Part shown: one piece after another, positions 11,970 through 23,019 of the stretch
Numbering within the stretch: position 1 is the stretch's first letter
Layout: each line of letters begins with the position of its first letter
Assembly: GCA_903813345.2 (NCBI GenBank)
Contig: CAIIXF020000004.1
Coordinates: forward strand, 13,893,196 to 13,957,195
From: Owenia fusiformis
Lineage: Eukaryota > Annelida > Polychaeta > Sabellida > Oweniidae
Reading direction: 5' to 3'
DNA: 64,000 nucleotides
Position numbers and translations under genes: made by a program
The notes under the pieces: model-generated
Databases searched by the model: none
What the model saw: the letters and a program-made list of their open reading frames with translations, nothing else
Told to the model about the DNA's origin: nothing

Positions 11970-12241
11970 CAAAGGAACTAAAAAAGATACAAAATGAGAT
12001 TAACTATGATAAACAATACAAGAAAACTAAGGGTGTAAAGAAGTCACTCAGATACCATAGATCAGTACAGCTAAAGAAGTATTGCAAGATGAAGATGGCA
12101 GAAAGAACTTCTGAGTACAAAAAGGGTCAACTAGATGAGCCCATTGTTAGAAAGTTGAGGAAAAGACAATGTACAAAGATGCCTAGGCTAGAAGATCATG
12201 CATATGGCGATATAGATGGCGCTACACCAAAGAAAAAACAG
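11970..12241 (+). CDS. possible internal exon, basic protein
   Basis: An open stretch runs from a candidate acceptor (CGCGGGCAG, ending 11969) to a good donor (AACAG/GTATGT at 12241/12242). It encodes about 90 very basic, Lys/Arg/Tyr-rich residues such as SLRYHRSVQLKKYCKMKMAE, resembling the RK-rich exons often found in large invertebrate transposon-associated proteins. No neighbour exon could be placed. Function unknown. Confidence 0.25.
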
Positions 12242-12283
12242 GTATGTTTTTATCGTTCTGTGATATATTATCATGAGAATTAG

Positions 12284-13085
12284 CGGATACTCCTACCTAA
12301 TTAGTGCATGCGTAGGTGCATAAGACAAGGCGGCTGATGACTGCCCAAGCAAACCCCATAATTCTTACATGACCCCCTACTGATATTGACCCCCCTTCCC
12401 TCTAAAGCCTTGTTATCTGGATTGATGCAAGTTGAATTTTGGCATAAATGTGGAACATCAAGTGAACTATCTAAGTCTGTTTTCCCCATAGAAATCATGA
12501 AAAAAGCCTATGTACCCTCATAGAAACTGACCTCCCATCTAATTTTCTGACTTTGATCCTCCCATACCCCGATGAATCTGAACACCCCTCCCACAATAAA
12601 CATGCCCCATTTCCCCCCACATGACCCTCTCCCTAATCCTCCTAGTGTACAGAGCCTTCCACGTCTCTGGATCCATGTCTCTGGTGTTTTGCTTGAAATT
12701 GAACAAAAATATATAGAAAATAGAAAAACAAATTCTTACCATGTTTTCAGGTGGGCAATAATAGGGTCAAGATTGCAGTACTAAATCTCATTGAGGAACA
12801 TTACAACATTTCATCTCATAAAATATTCATGGGCACAGATCTAGCTCAGTGAAACAGTTCCCAGTGTTCATTAGAGTCCCATTTAGCTTGCCATTACAAG
12901 ATAAACATACAGTGACCAAACCGATTTTGAGAAACATGAACTTGAAGAGACCTACCCTCCATAACCTATCATATCTCTAGATATGATATTTCTTACCAAA
13001 CTTTGAAATGTTTTCTGATAGATTAGTACTTACCCTATCAAGAATTAATTTCATTTCATTTACCAAATAGTCACATTTTTTGACA
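12284..13085. other. no supported gene
   Basis: Short pyrimidine-rich stretches (CCCCTCCC, CCCCAC near 12,370-12,640), no domain or repeat recognised. Confidence 0.4.
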
Positions 13086-13089
13086 AACA

Positions 13090-14100
13090 TTATTCATGAA
13101 TTTCAAGTGCCAGTGTTTGAAGTTCTTCTCTCATACTACCTTTTGTGATAATTGTAACCACGTTCTGATTGTCTGTGAACCTTTTTATACTTTGGCCTTG
13201 CGATAAATGTATCAATGATATTAGAACCACCAAAACGCCTTTGAACTCTCTCCTTGTAGAACTCTTCGTCATCTCAATCTTGTCCCATTTTTGATGACAA
13301 ATATGACCTTCAAACTGAACAACATAACCACCATATTACTCTGGATATCTTTGGAACTGAATCTATGGACTTAGGCTTTGTAAATTTTCTTTCCAGAAAT
13401 TAAGTTCTCTAATTGCATTTTCTGGTAATTTTAAATAAACATCCAAACCTGTATGTGAGGCTACCAATATTTGTAAACATCTATTTTTAAGTATGACTAA
13501 ATCACAAATTGTCTGTCGTATAGCTATCAATTTACCTGTTATTGATGACTCCTGTCTGGCAGTTGTTTTGTGACTATAATTCAAGGTATATATGTATGAC
13601 AAAATGTCCTGTAATTTTTTGATCGGCACAAGGATTTTACCTACTTTCATCCTAGCCATTGTTGCAACAAAGTTGGTTCCCAATTTGATTTTTTGTCTCG
13701 CATTGTTCCAAAGGCCAACATCTAAAATATACACATTTTGATACCTTTTGCTCTCCAGTGTTTAACTAAACACCCCATTACATTTGTGAACACTAGACCA
13801 CCCGTGGAAATGTAAAAAGGCAATACAGTGTAACAGAAATATCTCACCTTACCATCTGCGCGCATCCACGAAAAACCAAGATATTTTGATGGGTTGGATG
13901 AATATCTATATGGTTATATCCTTGAGTGACAGCTTTCCGTGCTATCACCTTGTCTAATGTACCGTTTGACAACATTAATATCATCAAATTTAATATGATC
14001 TAAATGTATGCACGGATTGATATGTCTGCAATCAAGAACTTGTGTTTTCTTACCTTTATCATTTACTGAAACGGTCAATGGATTAACGACATGAGGTTTG
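13090..14100 (-). pseudogene. DIRS-type reverse transcriptase / RNase H
   Basis: About 14,080-13,915 encodes VLDCRHINPCIHLDHIKFDD, the DLRxxN...KF-DL start of DIRS-family reverse transcriptase. About 13,905-13,740 holds the palm region broken across frames (YNHIDIHPTHQ, then FTNVMGCLVKHW). 13,734-13,363 covers the motif after the catalytic loop, where the canonical Asp pair is damaged (LDVGLWNN), and the connection domain. 13,272-13,090 encodes RNase H with SSTRREFKGVL and FTDNQNVV, the latter carrying an RNase H acidic position. It is not functional. Confidence 0.7.
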
Positions 14101-14565
14101 GAATGAGATTTCTTATTTTTCAATATTTTTAGCTTTCTAGCTGCTCTAAATTGTGCAGTACATATTTTCTTATCATCATCACTGTCTGACGCTACTTGTT
14201 TTTTTAATGTACTCATCAACGGCAAACCAGCTGGATTTGGATTCGTCAGCAATTTGGATTATTTTATTTTTATTATTTACTAACAATATACCTTGTTCCA
14301 GGGCATTATTAGCGCCCTGGAGGTCCTGGACATCAGCTTGCAAACTTTCAGTGGGCTATTCTAGCTTATCAAGCACCTCACAATTGTGCTCATACTGCTT
14401 CTTGTGTCCTTTCTTGTTCAATGTAACCTTCATTTGTTTCATCTTTTTGAGAATTGATGTTGATTTTCCACTTAGCTCTATCTTCAGTGAATTCAAGTGA
14501 GTGTCCATAAGGGTTCCTGTTTGCTCTAATAGATTTCTATTGTCCAATTCCTCATCCATTTTGAA
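14100..14565 (-). pseudogene. DIRS-associated gag-like ORF
   Basis: From an ATG near 14,560 the frame runs through a helical block (LSGKSTSILKKMKQMK, then KKGHKKQYEHNCEVLDKLE), meets a stop, continues as a coiled coil to about 14,230 (IIQIADESKSSWFAVDEY), shifts frame, and ends in SDSDDDKKI plus a Lys/Arg-rich tail before the reverse transcriptase. The K-FxKKGxEKQYxxN and ADxSxxxWxxVxEY patterns recur in ORFs just upstream of DIRS-type polymerases in invertebrates. One stop and one frameshift are visible. Confidence 0.55.
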
Positions 14566-14894
14566 ATAACATGTTTTATGATCAAGTATGTTAAAATGCA
14601 AAATTAAGTGAACAAAATATCTGGTCCATATAAGAAGCCGAAGTGACCAATTTACCTGAACAAACCATAACCAATCACACAACAGTACACCCAACAAACA
14701 AATTCGAGCCTCCATATCAGATTTAGCTCCAAATTCAAAAGTGTTATAACACTTCAGTTAATGATTAAGTCATATTCGAACTTATTCACATCGTTCAATC
14801 ATTAGAAAATACATTTGTGGAAATTTATTATGACTTCGAGAGTTCACTTGTTCTATGTTTTATGGGAGTTTAATTAATTCCAATGTTATCTTGT

Positions 14895-14990
14895 GCAAAT
14901 ATTCCAAAGCCGTTAACAAGCCTTACCCTGGAACACCAAAAGTTGAAGATTCTCTTCACAGTTCACAGGGGAAAGGCGCCATCTCCATAT
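14895..14990 (-). pseudogene. small PIF/Harbinger fragment, copy 3
   Basis: About 90 bases (CCAAAGCCGTTAACAAGCCT to GGGGAAAGGCGCCATCTCC) match the nuclease-coding part of the Harbinger relic at about 2,371-2,466. It lies inside the old DIRS-like element, so it probably inserted there. Confidence 0.6.
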
Positions 14991-15399
14991 GAAGTAAGAT
15001 TCTGCCAAAACGTTACTTTCTTTATCCTATGAAACTCTATTTTGGTTTCTTTAGTATATGTCTCATAGTGGTTTGTCATAGTTTGATAGAAATTATGGCG
15101 AGGCTGGACATAATATTCATATAGCTTTATTTCTGGTGAGGCCTTAGTAAATTCAACAGCATGTATAATGTCTTACAATTGAATACTGTTAGTATTATTC
15201 TTTTAGACATAATATTTTGTACTTCTACTTTTAAATTTAATGCATGGTTCAATGCATTTTTATGGCCTTGTGTTTTTGAGGCCTTTATAATTAAGGTGGG
15301 TGCCATCATTTTCAAAAGATCTTTTTTTCCGAACCTACAGATTGTTATATTATTCAGTTTATAATTTAATTAATTCTTTTTATTTAATAATAAGTTGAC

Positions 15400-15730
15400 T
15401 CCATTTATAATTTGGTTAGCTCTGACTATCTAGATGAGTTTATTTAGATGCTTCCAATTGTGATTTCTATTGAAATGTTTGCCTATCAGAATAGTTGGTT
15501 CATAGATGTAATTCATGTGATTTGATTTACAAAGTCTCACTATACAAGTAGTACTTGTAGTATTGATACTGTCTTTCACTTGAATGTATTTATCATTCAA
15601 ATTATTTTCTTTTGCTAAATTTGATGCATCATTTCCTGCTATTTGGATGAAAATTAGAGTTGAAGATACTTAAAAGTTTTTGTTAAAGACTTAAGGTCAT
15701 TGCCCCAGGGACTAGATACGCGGCTACAGT
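15400..15730 (-). pseudogene. SGNH-hydrolase-like fragment of a YR retrotransposon
   Basis: The minus strand encodes IQIAGNDASNLAKENN followed by a segment ending in NHNWKHLNK, parallel to the better-preserved blocks at 23,400-23,020 and 42,470-42,118. The G-N-D triad is the block III motif of SGNH/GDSL hydrolases. SGNH-type ORFs are known in some tyrosine-recombinase retrotransposons. Flanking DNA (about 15,240-15,330) also matches 22,870-22,960, including the GCATGGTTC-GTGCATTTTTA stretch. Confidence 0.6.
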
Positions 15731-16219
15731 GTAAATATGCTGCAGTTTTGCATATGATGTCACAATGATCAAAGTGAAAGAGTAATGTATGCAATGTATT
15801 ACATTTTAAGGTGCTTACTAATGGTTAAACGTTTTTGGAACACACTTTCCAGTAGGCATTCAAATGTTCTACTTAAGAAATCATAACCATGTATAGCATT
15901 GCACAATAGCTTGACTTTATAGCAGGTATGTGTCCATGGTGCAAAATACAGCATATCAAGCTAAAGTTTCTGTCAATTTCTCTTGCAAGTAGCTTTTTAA
16001 TGTTCTAAATGAGTACATAGATGTGATTCCCCTCAACAAGTTTTTGGGATAGACCTGCACCAATGTTGGGTATTAACCCAAATTTTTTTGCAGTAGCATC
16101 TCTGAGGGTGTCATCAAAGTTGCCAGCAAGATTTACAAATCAAAGTTTCTCAAAAACTTTTCTTGGTGGAATCATGAACAACACAACCAAAAATTATTTT
16201 TGGAGGAATTCCCTTTGTT

Positions 16220-16684
16220 GGTTAGCAGTTGGTTGATTCCTACTGCCACCTTGCCAATATTAGACTGCATAATCACAAACTTACCATCTTCTCAAGCATT
16301 AGCTGTAGGAACCTTCCTCTTGACTTTGAACTCTTGAGAGGTTCTGTTTTCTTTACATTTTCAGGCCTCAGGAGGGTGGCTGCCTTTTCCTTCACATCAT
16401 GGGATAGGGGCTTTGAGAATCTGTTGTTTACAAAATTAGCTCATTGTTCCTTAATTTTTGAAAAAGTTTGCTCTTCATCTCCGAATTGACGTTCCTAGAA
16501 TCTAGAAATATGAATCATCTTCCTTAACATCATTTACTTTGTCCTCTTCATTATCCAATTCATCCTTTTCTAAGACTGATGAACAGTCCATTGTTTGTTT
16601 CTTATTGCATGTTGTGTCTTCTAAATCCAGAATATCTTGTTTTCCCATATTATCCAAAGATAGAACAATGTCTTCCTTGAACAA
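16220..16684 (-). pseudogene. YR-retrotransposon gag-like fragment
   Basis: An acidic 60-codon frame (16,684-16,502) is followed in another frame by LSHDVKEKAATLLRPENVKK. The RPENC-like word plus a later QSNIGKVAVGINQLL in a third frame resembles the ORF1 or gag proteins that precede DIRS polymerases (RPENC...K-Q-xI...). Several stops. Assignment rests on these short signatures. Confidence 0.4.
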
Positions 16685-16699
16685 TTGGGAGAATTTTTT

Positions 16700-17276
16700 T
16701 AAGTTCCCATAGTAACAACTTCACTTTATTCTGAATTTTCATCATCCAACAATTTGTTTTTATATTCTAAACCATTGGAGTAGCCATACTAATACCTCTG
16801 CTTGTCTAGCAGCCTGAACCACAAGTGATAAACCAGCAGCTGGCCACTCTCCCTCATACATTTTCTTAGTCATAGGTAATAAGAAAAATTATGTAAAATG
16901 CTTTACATCCTTATATTTTCTAATGTAGAAAAATAAAAGTACATGGTCTGAGAATTCCCCATATAATTTCAGAATAAGAGGGTTTAATTTTCTGAGTCAC
17001 CCTGTATGTACCAATTAACTGTTTACTTAGTTTTAGTCTGTAGGGGCATTTTATTTATAGATTAGATGAGTAGTTAGATGAAGTGCATTTATTAAAGGAA
17101 CTAAATCACCATATAACTATCATGTTTCATATACCTTTCACCTAACCTATTAAGGTTTGTATTCTCCAAGATAGTGATGACATGATGCAATGAGCTATTC
17201 GCTGCTTCAACATAACTTGTCTTTAGATCTTCCAAAACTCCAACCAGTTTTTATAAACTAAGGTATTGTTGATAAA
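16700..17276. other. no supported gene
   Basis: AT-rich spacer between the old DIRS-like relic and the terminal repeat of YR element A. No domain seen. Confidence 0.4.
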
Positions 17277-17430
17277 ATTTTAGCTCTATTAGCTAATTAG
17301 CTTAATAATATAAGTAGGCTAATTAGAGAATGTAGTTAATTTCATATTAGGGGTTAAAATGTCACTAATTATAGTATCTGCAATTAATGACTGATTGCCA
17401 AGACTATAATGACCCCATATTTGAAGTTTA
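17277..17430. repeat. YR-element terminal direct repeat, copy 1
   Basis: About 150 bp beginning AGCTCTATTAGCTAATTAGC and ending in a small hairpin (TCTGCAATTAATGACTGATTGC..) and GACCCCATAT. It is repeated at 24,875-25,018. In Ngaro-like elements split direct repeats bound the coding part, which fits its placement at the downstream (left) end of elements A and B. Confidence 0.65.
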
Positions 17431-17688
17431 TTCCATTTGGAATAATGTTTTTAATGAATCTGAATGCCATATATTTATCACGTAATTGTTTGTCCATTTA
17501 TCTTTTGGATAGTTTCCAGGTTTTCTAATCCTTTAGCGGGTAGTGTAATTGGCATCTTTTCAAATTATAACAATGCATGGTTGACCCCAGTTTCACCAGT
17601 TTACTTTATAAAGACATTCAGTTCAGTATGTAAGACAGTCCACAACACGTGGAACGTGTACATTAAAAATAAAACATGACAATAATTA

Positions 17689-19492
17689 TTATTATTTTTT
17701 TTTTTTTTTGTATTTTTTATTTTTTTTTTATTCATCAAACATAAAATGTATACATATAGGTGAAATATTATACAAGTCACTCCATTACCCATTCATTCAC
17801 ATTCTCCACTCATACCATCATACTGTTAAAATCCATTTTCATTTTTAAACAATAATCTAAATATGCCTTAAAGTTGTAATAATTTGGAGGCTCTTGTTGC
17901 ATTTTCTTATTATATAAATAGTACTTTCCTATAATAATTACCATATTTTCAAAATCACTCCATTTTGGGCTACCAAATACTACTGTAAGCAGAGAAAATT
18001 TTTCGAGATCTTTTAATGTATTATCTATTATTGACTTCCAAAACTGTTTCGTATAATCACAATTAAAGAAGATGTGGTCACAAGTTTCTATGTTCACATG
18101 GCAAAACTCACACATTGGTGAAGGTGTTATTTTGTATTGAAATAGTTCACTGTTTGTATACAAAATATTGTTTATGAGCTTATATTGAAATGCCTTATGT
18201 TTTGAATATGTCAGGGTTTTATGAAAGTGTTCATAGTAAAATGACCAATCTTCTTCTTTAATATGATATTTATCTGATAAAGTGTGTTTTGCTGTTGGAT
18301 ATTCTGCAATAGCTTCCAGCAATATTTTATAAAATTCTCTAGATGTACATTTTAAAAAGTTGACTTCTGTATCGTTTTTTATTACCATTATATTTTCTAG
18401 AGATACCTGGTCATTCATATTTCCATTCGGTACTCTTAACCAATCTGATGGTATTGCCTGAATGAGGCCAAACCATTTTAGCATATAATTGTGTGAGAGT
18501 CCAGTTTGCATTTTGACCTGATTCCATGATTTAACCATTCCATTAAGCATAACATCTTTGATTCTTAGAAAACCTTTATCATAAAATTCCTTCCAAAATA
18601 TTGATTTATTTCTGATGACAATGTTCTCATTATTCCAAATTATTTCATCCAATGTATTTTTCTTTGGTCTCCTTAAAAGCTTATATGCCTTTAAAATATT
18701 ATGATAAAATCTTGGGCTAATTGCATTTAGTTTATTTATGTCAAAATTGCAGTTTAGTAAAAGTAGAAGCCCGCCATATTTATGGAGATAATGATTTGGA
18801 ATAATTGTCCATTGTGATTCCTTTTTAGTATCCTTTAAAAGCTTTTGGGCCCATCTTAATTGAGAGGTTTGAATTTTGGTTTTGAGGTCGTTCATGTTGA
18901 GTCCACCTTTTTTAATTGTTGAAATAAGTGCTTTTCTTTTAATCTTGTCATTTCCGTTCCAAATAAATTTAAAAACAATTCCGTTTATTTCCTTTACATA
19001 ACAATCATCTGTTTCAATAACTGAACTAATAAAGCTAAATTTTGACAGCCCAAAAGTTTTTACGATCTGTATTTTACCTAAAATTGTCAAATTTCTACTT
19101 TGCCATAGGCTCAATACCTGCTTAAGGTGATTAATTGTCGACCTAAAATTTTTCTCTGCTTTGAGCTTTCTATCATAATTAAAATACACTCCAAGAATTT
19201 TAATTTCTTGAACTTGTTTCAAATGTTCAATGTCCCAAATTTGATCTTTAAATCTTCCTATTGTAAAGAGTTCAGTTTTGTCTAAGTTTGTTTTAAGGCC
19301 ACTGCATTTTTCAAAGCTATCAAGTACTTTCATTGACTGCAGTATGGAGTTTTTATCCCTAACAAACAACGTCATATCATCTGCATATATGCTCAGTTTT
19401 ATTTCTTTATTACCAATTTGAATTCCTTTTATTAATACATCATCTCTTATATTTTGGGCTAGAAACTCCACTGCAATGATGAAGAGTACTGG
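17689..19492 (-). mobile_element. 5'-truncated Tx1/L1-like LINE
   Basis: Inserted in YR element A with a 12-bp target duplication TGACAATAATTA at 17,677-17,688 and 19,493-19,504. The uninterrupted site survives in element B at about 25,022. A T-rich tail at 17,689-17,730 (poly(A) on the minus strand) marks the 3' end. The 5' end is cut inside the reverse transcriptase, as is typical of target-primed insertion. Confidence 0.9.
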
Positions 19493-19498
19493 TGACAA
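17810..19498 (-). CDS. LINE reverse transcriptase, C-terminal 560 residues
   Basis: The open frame starts inside the reverse transcriptase at SPVLFIIAVEFLA and has the IYADDMTLF catalytic box near residue 38, the LDSFEKCSGLKTNLDKTE thumb block, and a long C-terminal domain ending in a CCHC knuckle (CEFCHVNIETCDHIFFNC, about residue 465). The pattern matches Tx1/L1-clade ORF2 proteins of fish and invertebrates. The annotated start is not a real initiation site; its first codons are target-site bases. There is no internal stop over 560 codons, so the insertion is young. The endonuclease and the first half of the reverse transcriptase are missing, so the copy is dead. Confidence 0.85.
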   Translation of the reverse strand: MSPVLFIIAVEFLAQNIRDDVLIKGIQIGNKEIKLSIYADDMTLFVRDKNSILQSMKVLDSFEKCSGLKTNLDKTELFTIGRFKDQIWDIEHLKQVQEIKILGVYFNYDRKLKAEKNFRSTINHLKQVLSLWQSRNLTILGKIQIVKTFGLSKFSFISSVIETDDCYVKEINGIVFKFIWNGNDKIKRKALISTIKKGGLNMNDLKTKIQTSQLRWAQKLLKDTKKESQWTIIPNHYLHKYGGLLLLLNCNFDINKLNAISPRFYHNILKAYKLLRRPKKNTLDEIIWNNENIVIRNKSIFWKEFYDKGFLRIKDVMLNGMVKSWNQVKMQTGLSHNYMLKWFGLIQAIPSDWLRVPNGNMNDQVSLENIMVIKNDTEVNFLKCTSREFYKILLEAIAEYPTAKHTLSDKYHIKEEDWSFYYEHFHKTLTYSKHKAFQYKLINNILYTNSELFQYKITPSPMCEFCHVNIETCDHIFFNCDYTKQFWKSIIDNTLKDLEKFSLLTVVFGSPKWSDFENMVIIIGKYYLYNKKMQQEPPNYYNFKAYLDYCLKMKMDFNSMMV

Positions 19499-19559
19499 TA
19501 ATTAATACTGATATTTTTATTTATTGTTATAACTAGATTATTTTATATATCAAGAGACG

Positions 19560-20189
19560 AGAAGAGATGGGTTTGTTTTCTTTTATGAAGAATGGACCAG
19601 TTTGATATCAATGATGTTGCAAGTATTGTTTGCAATTCTCTATTGGGCAAAATATGATGCTTATTTGCTTGTCTATGATTATTGTCTGTGGTTGTATGCT
19701 ATGTTTATAAGATTCAAACCTGATTTTTAATTGGTTCTCACTATTAATGTGTACATGGTTTATTTGTAAGTTATGTGGAGACTCTGTCATTTCACCAATT
19801 CTCAATAATCCATAAAATGCTGTTAAATACATGCATTTGAATAATATATGTTCGTACGTAGAGTGTAATATTATTGGTATATGTAGTATTATTGTTTGTA
19901 ACATATCTTGTGATATTGGTTGTCTAGTGTCTATGTTTGGTTTTGATTAAATCTATTCCTATGAGCTTCTGTTTTATCAAATATGCATTAGTTGGATCTG
20001 TTATGTTTTTTTGTTTTTTTTGTGATAATATGCGATGGCTGAAACATATGTTCTTATTGTTGATGCAGCATAGTTCTGTTGTATTAAATAAGATATAAAT
20101 AGACTAAGATTTTCTGTTGATAAAGGAAATATGTTTATATCATATAAATGGCCAAAAGTTTGTAATTTTCCCCAAGATCGCTTGTACAC
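19560..20189 (-). pseudogene. tyrosine recombinase of YR element A (truncated)
   Basis: 20,189-20,001 encodes the N-terminal DNA-binding helices (LSLFISYLIQQNYAASTIRTYVSAIAYY is the core-binding pattern; only part is quoted by position). 19,904-19,608 encodes the catalytic start FYGLLRIGEM with the first catalytic Arg. The frame is broken between them near 19,930-20,000. The HxxR...Y end of the enzyme is deleted in this copy; it survives in element B. These recombinases integrate the circular DNA copy of DIRS/Ngaro elements. Confidence 0.75.
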
Positions 20190-20569
20190 TTCTTTGGTAC
20201 CCTCCTCTTTTGCGTTTGCAGTTCCCAGTCCTCTTGTAATAATTGGCTCGGTATTCTTTTGTGTATTTGATTTGCATCTGGGTGATGATTGTGGAATACC
20301 TGCAATTTATTCCTAGATAAAGCATCTGCCCCTATATTTTGCTCACCTGGTATGTGTTCAGCTTTAATCATTATATTATTTTTCAAACATGTTAATGCCA
20401 TTGTTGTAATGAAAGTCATTATAGTTGGATCTTTAGATGTACCTTTGTTTATTATTGACTTTAAAGCTTCATTGTCTGTGTATATCATTATTGATTTGTT
20501 TGAAAGGTCGTTCTTCCAGAGAAGTAATCCCAAAATAATGGGGAATAGTTCTAAAATGGTTAAATGCAT
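20135..20569 (-). pseudogene. RNase H of YR element A
   Basis: A 144-codon frame with LELFPIILGLLLW, IYTDNEALKSIINKGTSKD and HIPGEQNIGADALSR, the Asp-, Glu- and Asp-bearing blocks of the RNase H domain in Ngaro/DIRS polyproteins. It overlaps the recombinase start by about 55 bases in a different frame. It follows the reverse transcriptase with a frameshift near 20,590. Confidence 0.75.
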
Positions 20570-20591
20570 TTTTTATGTTCATTCCTATCTC

Positions 20592-21700
20592 TTATGTCCA
20601 TTCCTTTCCGAATATAACACCAAAGCCTATCGATGTACTAGAGTCTGTTACTAGGGTTTTATTAGTTCTTTCGAACCATTGTTCGTCATTGAATTCGCCA
20701 TTATATTCCTGTAGGAACAAGTGCCACACTTTGAGATCAGCTTTTGCCGGTTTGTTAATGTTAATATGCCAGTGCAACTCTTTAAGTTTCATTGAAAGTG
20801 AAATTAGTCTTCTTAAAAATGTTCTATCGTATGGTATCACAATAGTGCAGTAATTCAATAAGCCAATAATTTGAAGAATTTCTCTTTTAGTCTTTTTGAC
20901 CTTTACATACATACTTTGTATTAGCATTTTTGCTTTTTCTAGTTTTTCAACGGGGAGTCGCGCTTCCATTTTTATCGTATCTAATTCTATACTGGCGAAT
21001 TGAAGTGTGGTACATGGGCCTTCAGTTTTTCCAGAGACATAGGTACTCCTATGTCTTCGCACATGTTTAAAAACTTATCTAATGAATTTTCACATTTTTT
21101 TGTTTTCTCAATTATCATAAAATCATCTAATATATGTACAATGTTATTTATGTGCAGTATTTCGGTACCTATCCATTGCATGGCAGTGCTCAATGTTTCA
21201 AAATATTTACAAGAAACTGAAAGGCCCATAGGTAAAGTTTTGTCATAGTAATACTCATCATTCAATTGAAAACCCAACATGTGATAGTCTTGTGGATGCA
21301 TTGGAATAATTCTAAAGGCACTTTTAACATCTGTTTTTTTGCTAAATATGTGTTTTGATTGATATTTTTTGATAATATTTTGATTATATTTATAACATCT
21401 TTCAAAGTATCGTAATGAACTGTTGCTTCTTCGTGACTTATGCTGTCATTTACGGAACAACCTTTGGGTGCAGACAGATTATGAATCATTCGATGTTCAT
21501 TAGGGGCTTTTTTGGGTACAGTAAATATTGGTGATAAAACTAAGTTTTTAATGGGCTTTTCTTTAAAGGGACCTGCAACTCTGCCTAATTGTACTTCTTT
21601 TTTAACTTTACTTTGAACAGTATCTATTTGTTTAATGTTTTGGTTTAATGGTTTCGTGTTAAGTTTTGTACCATGATAAGGAACTCTAAAACCATAAGTA
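20592..21700 (-). pseudogene. reverse transcriptase of YR element A
   Basis: Three frame segments, 21,489-21,262, 21,301-20,987 and 21,062-20,592, together cover fingers, palm and thumb. Visible motifs are HPQDYHMLGFQL, the DKTLPMGLSVSC block, and the catalytic HILDDFMII (LDD in place of YxDD, usual for this group). The downstream part has KREILQIIGLLNY and the TDSSTSIGFG start of the RNase H region. Frameshifts near 21,290 and 21,030 inactivate it. Confidence 0.75.
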
Positions 21701-21795
21701 AATCAGTATTCTAATGTGGTTTTAGGGTTTCATCATAGCTGTGTAACCATGTTATTAGTGTTTTTATTTTTACAGGTGTTGGTAGTTTAATTTCG

Positions 21796-22352
21796 TTAGT
21801 ATTTTATTTTGAATGTTGGGTTTCTTTCTTTGCCTTTTGATTTTCGAAAGGGGTTGTTTTTTGCCTCTTTGCAATCTATAGCCCTATGTAATTCACCTTC
21901 ACCACAAGCTGGGCAATAGTGATGTTTAGGACATGTGTGTGGGGTGGCCATGCTTTGTATTGGCTGTATCATGGGCTGCATCATGTTCATTTGTGGTAAC
22001 ATCTGTGTTGCATTATTTGTCCAAGAGGGGTTTATTTGGTAATAATTTGCATATGGTGGTTGCTGTAACATAAATGGGCTTGGTTGTTGTTTTAATATGT
22101 GGGTTGGCATTGGTTGTATCATTGGTTGCATTTGCTGAAATTGCCATTGTGGTACCATCATAGGGGGTTGCATTGTTGGGAAATATTGTTGTTGTGTTGA
22201 TTCAGTTGTGGTGGTTGACTCAACTGTTGTTGTTGAAGTTTCAACTGTTGGATTTCCACCTCTATTTGAGGTGTTGTTGTTAGTTTTGACATATCTGAAC
22301 CTTTTTTAGAATAGCTATGTTCTTTGGTGGTTTCTTTAGATGCCATGTCCAA
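21796..22352 (-). pseudogene. gag-like Gln/Pro/Met-rich ORF with zinc knuckle
   Basis: From an ATG near 22,352 the coding potential runs through a low-complexity QQ/QP/MQPM region to a knuckle CPACGEGELHRAIDC (CX2CX5HX4C) near 21,900, with an earlier C and H (CPKHHY). The basic end is FRKSKGKERNPTFK. Element B has about 700 bp of extra coding sequence between the Gln/Pro part and the knuckle, so copy A has lost the capsid-like block. The frame changes near 22,170. Confidence 0.6.
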
Positions 22353-23019
22353 CCTAATTTAAAGAAAGCTATGATAGTGTTTTTGAAATTAATAAAAAGC
22401 ACTGGCCCATGCCAAAGCTTGTTTCGACTATGTAGTACTTCTAATAGTCTCAACATTGTATAGTTGTTTTCTATTATGGTAATAATTTGAAACAATTGAT
22501 ATTAAAACTTGACTCGTTGAAATTAAGAAATTATTAAGTAAAATTACCAAAGTATGTTTGTTTTGATAGGAATATCATTTATTCAAATTATCCATAATTT
22601 TCTTAGAATATATCTAAGTTATAAATAGAACTATGACTTTTTTGAGTATGGTCTGTATTGATGTAATATCTTGTTAGATTTGCTATGACATGACACTTTG
22701 ACATGAATTATCTATGTAATTTCAAAATTGCAAATCTAAGTGATATATATTTTTATTTTTATCAATACTAGCACTGTGACCAATACTTACTACTTATGAT
22801 ATTTATCAGTATCAAATCTTATAATATTTTTAGGGCATATGTTTACTTACTTATTTTATTGCCCTAATGCATGGTTCGGTGCATTTTTAATGGCCTTTTT
22901 ATGTTTAACTAGGCCGTAGAACTTTAGGTGGGTCCCATCACTTTGTAATAGTTTTTCACCTACATTCCCTAATCCGCGGGATCTCCATATTATCACTTTC
23001 TTTAATATTTTTTGTCGTA

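Larger units (their letters stand above)
13090..16700 (-). mobile_element. old DIRS/Ngaro-like retrotransposon, degraded
   Basis: Reading leftward, decayed pieces appear in an order that also fits the younger elements nearby: gag-like block (about 16,684-16,220), SGNH-hydrolase piece (about 15,730-15,400), coiled-coil gag-like block (about 14,560-14,100), reverse transcriptase (about 14,080-13,363) and RNase H (13,272-13,090). Many stops and frameshifts are present and no tyrosine recombinase was found to the left. It may be one element or remnants of two. Confidence 0.6.
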
